Assembly: GCF_965638725.1 (NCBI RefSeq)
Contig: NC_134982.1
Span: forward strand, 75,530,155 to 75,594,154
Length of the DNA: 64,000 nt
Source: Aptenodytes patagonicus
Lineage: Eukaryota > Chordata > Aves > Sphenisciformes > Spheniscidae
Reading direction: 5' to 3'
Numbering within the stretch: position 1 is the stretch's first letter; every line of letters starts with the position of its first letter. Both the position numbers and the translations under genes were made by a program. This document shows positions 9,661-21,846 of this stretch, piece by piece. Below the pieces are notes generated by a model. That model was not told where the DNA came from. It ran no database searches and worked only from the letters and a program-made list of their open reading frames with translations.

Positions 9661-10472
9661 TGTGAAAGTATGTTCCACTCCCTGCCCCAGCCTGACCTTT
9701 TCCCGTAACCCCGCTCAAGCGATAACCACCAGTGCTGGTCATGATGGATTTGTCTGGTTGTGATGGATGCATCCCACTCAAAGTGGATTTGGGGGAGACA
9801 GATAACAACACAATAGCCAAGGGCTAGTTTATCACAATGCGTCCACCTAACCACAGTGCTGGTCGATGTCCGACTCAAGCCAAATTTGGAAGAAACTAAC
9901 ATTTGCCGTTGGTAGGTAAATATGACTATGGGTCAATCATCTTACACCCATACATAGTGAGCAGCCCAAGGGCCCTCCTGCACGGCAACAGGCTGCATGT
10001 CAGAATCTCCCCTTGATTAGGGACGCCTCTCAAGATTACTCCTCGAGGTTGAGAGAATCCTTATTGCATCAGATACTTGGTAAGTGGATTGGGAATAAGT
10101 GCGCTGAAATTTTGAAGTCTTAGCTATGTGATCTAAAGGATTGATTGTGCATATATAATCCTTTAGACATAAACCGTTGACCAAGTCTGGGACTAGGACT
10201 GGATCCAGCTGCACCTAGACTCCTCTCTGAGAAGGAGTTTAGAAAGCAAGGCGGTCCTTTCTGAACCTCATGACTCAATGGGAGGGTCTCCCTGAGAGTT
10301 TTGTCTGACCCTGTCCTCTATGCAGTAAATAATCAAGTGTACCTTGCCATCAAATCTTGTTAAACCACTATCATCACATTTACTATCAAACTTTGTTAAA
10401 TTGCTGTTTTATATCAATAAACATATTGCTGCTTCTCTCTTATCGGTGAAGTGCATCACTCTTTCTATGACA
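9661..10472 (+). repeat. 3' LTR of the ERV
   Basis: An 812-bp LTR starting TGTGA and ending ATGACA, with the same TATA-like box, AP-1 site and AATAAA as the 5' copy. It keeps a 15-bp segment (about 9981-9995), bounded by CTGCA repeats, that the 5' LTR lacks. Confidence 0.93.
10416..10421 (+). terminator. Poly(A) signal in the 3' LTR
   Basis: AATAAA at the position equivalent to 2089-2094. This copy would end proviral transcripts about 20-50 bases downstream. Confidence 0.75.
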
Positions 10473-10477
10473 AGAGT
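10473..10477. repeat. Right target-site duplication of the ERV (AGAGT)
   Basis: Identical to 1344-1348 and immediately follows the ...GACA end of the 3' LTR. Confidence 0.85.
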
Positions 10478-13400
10478 ATTTGCAGGAAATAGAGGAAGGT
10501 GGGTAGAGCTATTTCTAGAGTGCCTGTTCTGTAGTGCAAAATTCGTATCATTAGTGTCCCTTAATTTTCTTTATCTCTGGAAGATTACCAAGAACCTTAT
10601 TTTCTTTTGTGTCTGTGCATGTGTACAAAGATAAAGACTAGCTGCAAAATCACAACCAGAAGTTGAATTCTTCACATCACTATAAAGCACAGCAGAAATT
10701 GACGTTGCATAACAGGTTGTGCTTTGTCTGATTCATCATTTGCATTGGAAAAATTTTAATCTTGTTTCTATGTCGTATTGCTTTACTGTGAAACTTACAA
10801 AGAACACGTTTCTGTGTGGCACCAAGGATTGTTGTTGCCCAATTAACTCAATGGCATCTGGGGATATTTAGCAGTTAAAGAAAACTAATATTTTTTTCCT
10901 CTTGTGACATCTGAATTCCCTTATCTTACTATCCCTTTGCAAGATATCTGCTGTATGGGACTTTTATTCTTGTCTTCTCTGGAAACAACTGAATACCTGA
11001 GAGGAAGAAGTGTAAAGACAGATGTTTAGTCTCCTTGCTCCTTTCTTATTGCTATATTCATGTAAAGGATTTGAAAGGTCCCATGAGACAACTCAACAAA
11101 GGAAAGGAGCGTGTGCTCAGTGCCCTGCCTAATATACCTTCATGCAATAAATCACTGCAGTTTAAATGCCAGTAGTACAAGAATTCATGATAGCCTTGCT
11201 CTTTTCACAATAGGGCTGGCATGTATACTTGCAAGTCAGTGCACTTCAAGAACATAATGCATTGCTTCATAAACTGCTTTGTGATAACATGTTTGTGTGA
11301 TATTAGATGTTATATATCAGGAACCCTCATAAAATATTCTCTGTGTTTGTTATGATTGTTGCATTAAAAGAGAAATGAAAGAAAGGGCAAGGAGCAAAAG
11401 TTTGTTCTGCCATCTACACAACACTGTACAGAACACAAGGACAATGAACATTTTCTCAGACATCCTTTTGTAAGATCAGTGTTTAAAAGCCCAGATTCCT
11501 TCACTATGATGATGGGATTGAATTTGTTCCCTACGTTTGTTTTTGGGGTGCTCAGTTTGAGAAAGATGGAAAGTTTGGACGTGGGAAACAACCCTCTGAC
11601 AGTAAGACCCCTTAAAAGTGTCACCAGTTCAGGAATCCAGAAATTACGGAACTTGTTTTCAAAAAGATATTTTAAGTCAGTTTTCTCACAAACAGGTATA
11701 CTGAACTTTAGATTTTCTGTTTAAAGCAGCAAGTCCAGCTTCATCACCCATTCATTCTTTGCAAACACGATTATCCATCAAAAATTCCTTCTGAGTGCAT
11801 GATCCTCAGGGTTAATAATTAATTTGCTGTAGTGTAGGACCACAAGTCAGTCAACAAAGTATAGGACTCCAGAAATTATCATCAGCAGGGTGGTGTTTTA
11901 ACTTGTTTTATTTAAGAACAACAAATGTGAAAGTTTATCTTTCAATTCTGCTTGTGCAGGTCTCAAGCAAGAGACCCCTGGGAATCTGATGGGGTCTCTG
12001 TGCTCTGTCACTAAAAGGAACAGGATGGAGACTGTCCCCTCCCCAGCCCCTGCTTGGGATCTTGCCCATTGGACTTTGCTGGCTTTAACAGATGGCAGAC
12101 TTTTGACTTCTTGAAATCAAGCATAATAAAGCCCCGCTGCCCAGCACATGCATACTACTGCTATTAGGGACACAAACCTTGTCAGCTTGTCCAGTGAGAT
12201 TGACAGCAAGTGCCAAATACAGGACAATGTTCTAATGAGACTGGCCACCAACTCATTTTTACAAGCAATTTCTTTTCTATACAACCCATCCCCATGGCAA
12301 CTGACTATTGTGCTGAGGATCACAAGTACCTGCTGGTAGCTAAATTTTGATTGCCTCTTAACCAAGCGTGATGTGAAAGGGAGGTGAACTTCTATTTGGT
12401 GCTTGTTTATGACACATGGCGCAGTAATTCTTCCTTCCTAATGCACAAAATAGACATAGGATCTGCTAAACTGTGTCAGATCATTGCTTCATTACAGATT
12501 TTCCAAGGTTCCAACTTGGTATCTAAATTACAACCTTTGCAAGCAATTGCTAATTATGGTGCGTTTCCCTATTAACAGTTGTTTTTCTTATATTTTCAGC
12601 AAAGGTTAATTGTGTACTGAGGGACTAAGCCAAATCTGTCACTGAGTGTGACACTGTAATAATGTTCTCTTAAAGAATGAGACCACTTAATCATAAAGAG
12701 TCAAGTGTTTATTCTTCTGTTTGCTTTCTTCAAACTCTTTGCCATCGTGGGTGAGTTGGCTCCTGCGACCACAGCAACGGTCGCAGCTGGTTACAGAACA
12801 AGACATGTCCTGCTGTCATTAATGGTAGTAACTGTTTTCAGGTGTTTGACAGTTCCTCTACCACAGCCTGCTTCTCTGAGGATCATTTGCCTGTGTGGCA
12901 GCCAGTCTGAACAGGACTGCTGTTCGACGAGGCACATGTGCCTTCCTTACCCAGGCTCTAGAGTGTGGTGTTTGGTAGTCGTTAGATGGTTGCAGTTGTG
13001 GAAGATGTGGGGTCCAATTACTCACTGTTACCACAGACTCTTACTGGCTGCATATTGAGATAATTCAGTAGTGTGGTGAAAAGAGGGATCTGATTCCTTT
13101 GGCATTGCTCTGTCAGGCTTGGAAGAAAACTTGGTATTTTAGAATTCATGAATTAAATGACCCAATTTAACTAACATAACCTTTCAACCTTTTATCATTT
13201 AGTTTGGCAAGGAATGCTTATATGCTCACCCACATAAGTTTCATCATCAGATCCTTTGTTTTTCTTTCAGGAGGAGGGTTCATGCAGCACACATTTACCG
13301 CTCAGAAAGAATGTAAGATAGCTGTAGTAGGGCCAAGAGCCTTGGTATGATGTAGCCTGCTCACCTCCCACATTTCCCCTTTAACAATACTCTACTCCTA

Positions 13401-16400
13401 GAGTTTATCTATCCATCCTGGTTGCCATGGTATCTGAGCAATTGACAAGGAGGCTTCATGTGTTATAAAGACCGCAAGGTCCTTCTAGTTGGCAGCAACA
13501 GGTGAAAAGGACTGCATATGTCCAAAAGAACCAGAGGCTTTCAAATGAATCACAGCCCTCCAAATTACCTGCTGTTCCTGCTGGCCCCAGGAGCATCTGG
13601 GCGGTCCTCATGGCAGAGAGCTCTCCTATTAGCCTGCCCAGGCTACTGCTGCCAGTGGGTTAAAAACAAATTCACTCAGACAGTCATGTAATAGTCATGT
13701 AGAGATTAGAGAAAACTTTGTAGCTCTCTGATCTGAGACGCTGGGTTTAGGAGATAGTTCCATGTACCACACATAATGTTTGCATCATTAAAAATTAAAT
13801 TTCATAAGTATGATTACTCAGACATAGACCATGACAGTATCTGCCTGATGATGAACTACTGTATGTTACAGAACAGTTCAATAAGCAATGCTGCAATATT
13901 TTTACTACTTAGACCAAATTTAATGGGAGAAAGAAATGACATTGCTTCAAACATTTTCAGTTATTTCTGGCCTAGGGAAAAAGAAACAAATAATTCAATA
14001 ATTTTTTGTGAACTTTTTACAGGTATCACAGTCCTTAGATACTCAAAGGAGGCAAATATATATAGAATGAAAAAGTGTCTGCAGTATTATTAAATTTGAA
14101 TGATATTTTCAGCACAACATAAGAACCAAATGCAGAGACTATTGCTGTTCAGAGTTATCCAAGCTGGTTTGTTGTTTTTTTTTTTCCCCCCAGGACAGCA
14201 TGTGCATCACAGCTCAGATCTAAAAGCCATAAAATGTCTAAATTCATACTATGCCAATGGTCCCCATTCCCTGCTGTCAGTTATTTACATCAAAATACAG
14301 CAAGATACATTGCTTTTCACTCATGCATATATTTAAACAATGCCCCATAGGCCCAGCTTGGTACCAGCTTCCTCCCTCATACTTGAACCCTCAAACTTGG
14401 AATATCTGTCCCAAGAGGAAATGACGGAAGGTGGGTCCCTATAGTGGGTCCCTATTCAGGTGATGTGTGCTGACCATTTTTACTGAAGTTTGCATTTTCA
14501 AAGAGGGAAATACAAAACAGAAGGAAGGAGAAAGCAAGCTCCTGAAATGACAATTACTTGTTAACTATAAAAAATGGAGAAAATAATCAAGACAGATGAC
14601 CAGATTGAGTAAAAATAAACCTCACCATTAAGAACTAAACATTTACATTTCAGAGGTAAGTTTCTGTGCAAATGTTTGGGGAGCAGCAGGTTGACAGTGA
14701 AGATTATTGACTGTAATTTGCTGAAGGTTTCTAAGTAAGTTATGTGCAATATATGGAGGATTTACTCAGCTTTACATAGCTGCTTTATTATTCTTTTAAA
14801 GTGAATAATTTATAACTGTTCTCAGAGATCTTTTATCAGCCACTTATCTCTTTCAGCTGGACTTGTGATGTGAAGGGATAAAATGAATTGCTGTTTAATA
14901 TTATAAGAATTAATCAGACCAGAACAGCAGGAGAATAATGAATGCCTTAATGGTTAAATATTTTACATTTGGCAACAAATCTGCAACTCAAAATATAAGG
15001 AAATTAACCTTTATCCCTTATCTGAACACTGAAAAATGTTGGTGACACAGTGAGCTACAATAGATTTGCTGCATATTGTAAGTTTAGTTGTTGGTAACTA
15101 AACACAACTATTTATTTTAGTGGAAAAAGTTCCTTGTTGTCTAACCAGTTCTCCCTCCCCAACGTCCTGTGGTATTGTCAAAACTTTCATCCATCAGATG
15201 GGCTATAGTCCTTACAGCTTTGGTCCACTATTACAACCTTTAGCCAAATTAAAGTGTCCTTTTATGGATTTTACCTGCTAAATGATAACTGTGTGTTTGC
15301 CATCACTACTTTAACTACAGCACCAAAGGAAAAACTGTGAAAATACTACTTGTGTGCTGTTGGAATTAATTTTGGTAATGCACCCATTCTCCATATTTTC
15401 CTGCAACATAGTCAGTCTCTTTCATATCTCCACAATCCTGTAAAGTTAAAGAAGTTGAACTAAAGAACGTTGGAAGGAGAAAAAAAAAGTATTTATGGAC
15501 ATCAAAACATAATCCACAAATGTACTGCACATTTATTACTAATTTTCCATAAATATTGTGTATTCTTTTGGCTGAGAAATTATATATGAAAGGTATCATA
15601 GACAGAGCAGCAAGTACACCTTCATGCACGTGTTCCTGCAAGAAAAACTTCATGAGGATTTTGCAGCTTTTTTCATGCTCAAATGATTGTGATGGTTAGG
15701 CATGTGTTACACATATGAGTAACACCAGGCACAACACACTTTTTCTGTATTTACAATATTTACATTTCTAACAAGAAAGTATTTCGTCCAGATTTTATTA
15801 TTCTGCTATACTACAAAAGTACATGGGTCTGCGACTCTGATTCACGATACACCTAGGCTCTGCTTAGTGAAACTTACTTGTAAGTTTCTTACTGGACCAG
15901 GAGTCTCCCTTTGCTTTACAATTTTGGATCTCTTCATCAGCTGTTTTTCTGCACCTTCCAGGAGCCTGTATCTCTTAGTGATTTCTGTTGCAAAGCAACA
16001 ATTTAAGCCCAGCCTGCTCTCATACCTTCAGCTCCACTGGACAGTGAGACCAGCTTTTCTGCTGTAGATCATTTGCCACCATGTTGTGTGCGTTGTCTTT
16101 AAATACATCCCTGTGCTTCCTGTGTTTTTAGGTGGAATGCGGTACTCCACATTCTTCTGTATTACAAAAATTTCAGAGGTAGTGTCCTCCACCCAAATTA
16201 ATTCACAACTAGCAAGAGTATCAAGAGCTTCAGAGACTTCAATTCTGTTGTATTGCATTACTTTCCAGTTTGCCTGAATGGTACTTGTTCATTGACTTGT
16301 GAAAGTCCTGCTTACCTTATCCATTTTGTCCTCTGCATTTCCCAGGAGTTTCAGCTCCGGAGGACTTTTAGCTTTTTTGGTTAAACTGTTTGAAGCTGTA

Positions 16401-17555
16401 ATTTGAACCCAGGAAGAGATTAAATATTTCCTAAAAATGTAGTGACAAGTAAGCACTCATGAAGACACTTGAAAATTCCAAGTCTTATTTTCTCAGTTCA
16501 CCTGTTGACAGTAAAGGCACATAAGGCATTAAGCAGATGTTTGGTCATCGCATCAGAATAAACTGCCTCTTAGTCTCTTCTAGGTGAAAGGTGAATATTT
16601 TCTATAACCACAGGTCTTCTCAGCTGTTTTAAATGTCTAAACTGTGGCTCTTGCTCCTTCAATCTTTATTCAGGCCAAACGCCAATCAATTTTAACAGAG
16701 GTTTTTATACAGGATTAGACTCCCCCTTTTTTTTTTTAACCAGACTGTGTAGTATAAAGAACATTTTTATTACTACTTTTCAAGATCCATAATGTATTCT
16801 TCTGTGTTTGCAGTATGTGGCAGAATGTAACAAGATTTCATTTTATGCTTGGAATAAAAAACATCCTAGACTTGTCACAATTATTATAGTGTAAAATAAA
16901 ATTATTACAAACAACTGCTAATCCTGTTGACCTTTGATTACAGTCAAGCGTTTTATAATATTACAATCTGGCTGTGCTATGAATAAGTCAGGGTAATTTA
17001 CTTTGAACTGTAAATGCTCACATAAGAACTTTCTTGTTGGTTTTTTTTTTTATTTTTCTCTCATTTTCTGCTCTTCCTTTTAGCTTATTTTTTTCAGTTT
17101 CAGGGAAGCTTCTGCCTTTATTTGGACTCTCCAAAACCAGAATGTGTTTACAGATTCTCTCATTTCCATAGATAAATGTGGCAGCAACAGAAGAAGAACC
17201 ATTCTGATGGGAAAGCTTTCTTGTATCATCTGCAGCAGGAAATATATTGGTCAAGAGAAACTTCTCCCTACCGTGTTACAGTACATAGATTTTACTATGC
17301 AATCTTGTAGGTGCAGATGAGAAGGTTTTTATTGTACAGCAATATCCACAGATAATTTGCTTTTCCTAAATAGTTTTGTAGGTATTGGATGGCTCAGGAG
17401 ACCAGTAATGAGATAAACCCATGGTAATGGGATGAAGAAATTTTCACTTTTGGGTCACTAGTTTGAATCTAGTCTATCTAAGCATCATTTAAAAATCATT
17501 AAAATTCAGTGGGTGGGTGATAATTCAGGACTTGGGAAATCAAAATTCAGTTTTT
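10478..17555. other. Unassigned AT-rich DNA
   Basis: No recognised gene or mobile element. Small details are a 13-bp tandem duplication (14431-14456) and homopolymers near 14173 and 15481. A 42-bp segment at 13271-13312 has exon-like borders but no other support. The longest open frame (12705-13058, 117 codons) matches nothing I know and is within chance expectation. Confidence 0.5.
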
Positions 17556-17599
17556 CCTCTGCTACAAACTTCCTGTGTTACCTTGGGAAAGTCATGTAG
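17556..17599 (+). repeat. MIR-like SINE core fragment
   Basis: The segment CTCTGCTACAAACTTCCTGT followed by GTTACCTTGGGAAAGTCATGT resembles the conserved core of MIR/CORE-SINE elements (the part ending in a TGTGACCTTGGGCAAGTCAC-type sequence). Only about 45 bp is recognisable, so the insertion would be ancient. Confidence 0.45.
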
Positions 17600-20500
17600 G
17601 GTGAGATTTATGAAGATATTTATCATTGAAGTACCTCCATGGATCTGATCCTTCACTTCTTTGCTTCTTAGCCTCCATCTGTTTTATGTCCACAAGCACT
17701 GTACATTCTCCCAAATGACCCTTTTTTCTTTAGAAATGGAGACTGGCAGGTATTCACAGACATCATGCTTTAGCACACGCTGTTGTTGGACATAACAGCA
17801 AGGAGCTAAGGAACTGAACATCTCTTTCAGAAAAGGTATGAGGCCAGGCAGGATGAAATGACAGATGTTCTTATTGCCCCTCCTAGGATAAGTTGCTTTG
17901 CCCATGGACTTGATGTTTTCCAAGGGCACTTCCACGACAGGATCAAACTGCTGGTGGGTGTCCCATGTCACACAGCATATGAACATATGGTCTATAACAG
18001 GCTTAGGTGAGACTCAGAGCATCTGAAGTGAGGAGCCAGATTTCCTTATATATTTTTAATGAGGACAGATAAGGACTAGGGAATTACATTCTGGACATGC
18101 TGTAGTTAAATGTCACAAATACGCCTTGCCTCACTCCTTGTGAAGAGCATGCTCCTTTTGCCCCTTTATAAACTTTTTATGGTATTTATCTAAAAATAGA
18201 TGTGCTAAGGTGTATCAATGTCAGGAATCTTCATAGCAAACACCTGCCAAACCTTCCACACAGTGAAGCAATGCTCTGCATTAAAAATGACCTGGGATCC
18301 CAGCTGCGAGCATCTCCCAGCTAGTGCTGAAACTTCTGCTGGTTTCAGGACAGAAGGGAATTGAGCCATCGTCCATGAATTCAATCCCCCACAACCATGC
18401 GAAGAAACAAAGGCAGACAGGCATTTTTTATTCACTTACTTTTGCTCCTGTTTCATGTAAACAATGTATGCAATTTCTGAAACTCCATACAAGTTAAAGG
18501 GAGGGAAAGGCACTCCATAACCTTTAAAATAGGGCAAGAAGTAAATAAATAAATAAATAAACAGGAACAAATAATCAAGACAATACATCTACTTTTGTAA
18601 GAACGGTCAGACTAAGTACTTTACAAATGCTTGTAAGCTCTTCTTAATTACAGATATTAGCCTCACACTGTGCCAAAAAGCAATGCCACTGCCATTTTCA
18701 ACTTAGGGCACAGAGTTATCTAATAATTATTATTTAATCACTAGAAATTTGAGTTTTTGTATAAACCTGACCGTTCCCACACAACACAACCTATGTGGGA
18801 GTTGATTTTCATCTTGAAAGCATCATTATTTACAAAAAGATTATCTTCCCTCTCTAACTGCAGAGCACCTGGGTGGGTATCCATTGAAGTTTGCTATTTG
18901 TCTTAAGACTCAGTGCTAAACAAAGCCATGTCTCTAATCAGCAGCAAGGACAGCTAAGTAAATGAGCATTTTACATGTTCTATTACTCACCTTTCAAATA
19001 CAGCATTATAGCTTCAGCTTTCCCCTTTTGAGCCTGTGTAATATGCGACTGCTCACTTAACACTAGAAGCTAGTTCTCTTCCAAGCACCAAGGTGAGTTC
19101 AGTGCCTGATATTCAAATTATATTATGTAGATTCCAGGTGTTCCTATATAAAAGGAAGAAAAGCCTAATCACAGCATGATTCTGGATCAGTGGTAAGCAC
19201 AATCTGCCCTGAAGTGATCCTTATCTGTTTGGATTGGAATTTTAGAATAACCCACACTTAACAACCTAGGTGTACTGAGCAGGTGATCCTATAGAGGAGA
19301 TTGTAAAAAGAAAAGATTAGATAGCCTCATATGACCTAAGAACGTCTATAGAACTCAGTATTTTCTGCCTTTGCCAAAGGGAAATGATGCACTGTGCACC
19401 TGATTGACAGCAGCACTGTTGTTATTTATGTTTGCTATTACACTTGCAGTCATGTGCCCATTGTGCCCAAACTGCTGTATATACTCACACCAAAAGGATG
19501 GCCCTTGTCCTAGGGAACTTTCAGACTAGGTAGAAAGCCAGGAGCAAGAGAGTTGTATTCCCTGACTGGGAAGTTTCCAAGGAAACAATGCTGTATCAGT
19601 TAGCATAGTAGACAGTTGCCACTTTCAGGGCCTTTGTAGCCTAATTGTTGTCAGCTATTTTCCTATTGAGTTCATTATTAAAATGAGGTTTCATCCCGTT
19701 TTCTTGAAGAATGCATGAGAAATCTGTTATTTCCTGTCTTAAAAGCTGGAAAAATTGCCTTTGTGTGGTATCAGGAAAGCAAATGCAGTGACCTCAATGA
19801 TATATTGCAATGTAGCAGGTTTTTTGATTACCAGGTCCATACTCATCTTACATACAAAGTCAGGAAGTGTTACTAAATAATTACTGCTTATCTACATATG
19901 TTGCATTAAACTAGGTTGCTCGGTCCCAGCCTTCAAGTCCGTGCCAAGATACTAACTTGTCCATAAGTCAAACACGTTAGAAATTGGCATTCTGCTTGTG
20001 TTAATTGTTTTTAAAACACCAGCATGATCTATTTCCCCTTACAGAACAACTTTCAAAGTACATTTTTGTGCATGTTCAAAGCCAGCACTAGTGATTCCTT
20101 TGTGTGTGGATCAGGCTTGAATCAGAAAGAAATGCGTATGGGTCTTGCAATGTCCAAGAATTTGAAGTTGCAGAATATCTGTTTTGAACAACCATGACTT
20201 AGCCTCCAGAGTGCTTGGGGGCATTAAGAGCTTATTTAGTGGAGGTACAACAATGCCTTAACAAAAGTAGCTAATGAATAATTAATTATATTCTAAATAC
20301 TGTTCATGTTTGGTATGGGACCAGAATAATGGAGAAAAAAAAAGCCCAAGGTTTTCGAGGGATTTATTCAACACAAGGACTCCAAGATGAGAAGCTGTAC
20401 CTAACTGTCCCCATTCTACAAGGCACTGGAGAAAGAGCATTTTCTGTGACAGTCTCTCCACAGTGAAATTTCCAAATATCTCCCAGTTGCTAGTTCTGGA

Positions 20501-20809
20501 TCAGCTCATTCTGGACAGCACACATTACCTGCCCTTCAGCTGGAAGGGAAAGCTTCCAAATAAATGGAGTAACCAGGAAAGAAGCTGGGGAAGACATAAC
20601 AATAGCAGAAATGGAAACAAATGGATTCACACATGAGATGGTAGGTATTGTTAATACTGTGATGCAAAGTCTCCTAGAATGTGTCTGTTCACAAGAGCAA
20701 TTAAGGTTATCATGAAGGGTGAATACAATACAATTAACTTAATCCTTAATATTTGTGAGAACAGGCAGGTGAGTAGATATGACATCCAGGCTGGAGAGTT
20801 TTTGTAAAG
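17600..20809. other. Unassigned DNA with a TAAA microsatellite
   Basis: No gene recognised. There is a (TAAA)n run at 18541-18562. About 18618-18730 has a faint similarity to a reversed MIR/L2 tail (ACTTTACAAATG, later GGGCACAGAG), too weak to call. Confidence 0.45.
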
Positions 20810-21846
20810 TTAGTATGAAAGTGGCTTCAGAGATACCATCACTGTTGTAAATCTGGGAAAAAGTATCATTGCAATGAATGCCAAAAACATTATCATGTCT
20901 TTGATAGGGTCACCAGGGTACAATTTTATCACTGAAATTTCAGTCAAAAACCCTGCAAAGTACATCTGAAAATCTTCAGTGAGAGTAGTGTTATTTGAAT
21001 GGCAAAATGGTATTAGAGCCAGTGCTAAACTCACTTTGATCCTATTACAGCTCTGTATTATCATCCCTACTGTTGATGTGAATTTCTTTCCCTCTCTGAA
21101 TGCAACATAAAAGTGAACTCCATCTAGGTCTGGTTAGATAAAAATTTCAAATTCGATGCCGTCCTCTGTAGCCATATACAACTTTATGTATAAGGGATAT
21201 TAAAGCTTTTGTTTAGCTCGTAGGGAGGATTTTCACACCATTTATGACTGTGTGTTTTGTTCCTTTGGCCCTGTCTTGAATTTAAATGTTTTGCTTGAGA
21301 TGTCAGATTCACCAGTGTAAATACAATACAAACTCTCCTACGTTCTACCTTAGCCCTGACCTGGCAATCTTTTATAGAAGTGAGCTGATGTATCAGCTTT
21401 GTTTTCCCCACTTGCTTAGGAATAATGGCAAAGATGTTCTTCCAGCATAGACAAACCTGGTGTAGTAAAGTACATAGCAGAATCTTAATATAAGCATAGG
21501 GAGTCCCAGAAATGTAAGTCTGAATGTTCAGCTGGATGCAGAGCACCATAAAGCAGTAGTTGAAAGGATCCTGTCTGAGACCTACTGAAACATGTACAGA
21601 TTTATTGTACTTTACCTGTGCAGTAGAAGTGTGTTCAGCTGCATACTGTGTAGTTACAGCCATTGCTGAACATCCTGCTGCCAATAAAATATTTCTGAAA
21701 CTGGTAAAGCAATAGATTACCTGGCTGGCAGGTTTACAGTTGTGAGTTTGTTTCACTTCACGTGAACTACAATGAATGAACAACATGGGACAAAAATGCC
21801 TAAGGCCTTCCTGAATGCCCACTGGTAACTTACAAGTGTAAGGCAC
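20810..21846 (-). other. Unexplained long open frames, possible decayed gene
   Basis: On the minus strand, 21846-21184 is open for 220 codons from an ATG, far longer than other non-repeat frames here. Just downstream in another frame, reading runs from about 21160 to 20810 with a single TAA near 21113, and it includes an 84-codon piece (21064-20810). The second part has hydrophobic segments such as MIMFLAFIAMILFP, and the first has ILLAAGCSAMAV and IKILLCTLLHQVCL. I do not recognise the family. A decayed multi-pass membrane protein is one possibility; chance is another. The DNA has no repeat signature and no obvious splice sites around it. Confidence 0.2.

Larger units (their letters stand above)
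1349..10472 (+). mobile_element. Endogenous retrovirus, complete LTR-gag-pro-pol-env-LTR structure, coding regions broken
   Basis: A 9.1-kb provirus flanked by the 5-bp direct repeat AGAGT at 1344-1348 and 10473-10477. Both LTRs start TGT and end ACA. Between them are, in order, a primer binding site, a gag remnant with a coiled coil, a protease with the DTG triad, RT, RNase H, an integrase with HHCC and DD(35)E residues, and an env with signal peptide and glycosylation sites. Every large gene carries stops or frameshifts, and gag is split by a later solo LTR insertion, so the provirus cannot encode functional proteins. The tRNA-Ser type primer site and the RT/IN style fit a gamma-like (class I) or ERV-L-like (class III) element. 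I see no dUTPase, and the class is not settled. Confidence 0.93.

Noticed and set aside
12705..13058. 117-codon frame with a hydrophobic start
   Set aside because: Hydrophobic N-terminus suggests a signal peptide, but there is no family similarity and the length is within chance expectation.
18618..18730. Possible reversed MIR/L2 tail
   Set aside because: Only scattered 10-12 base similarities; too weak to separate from chance.
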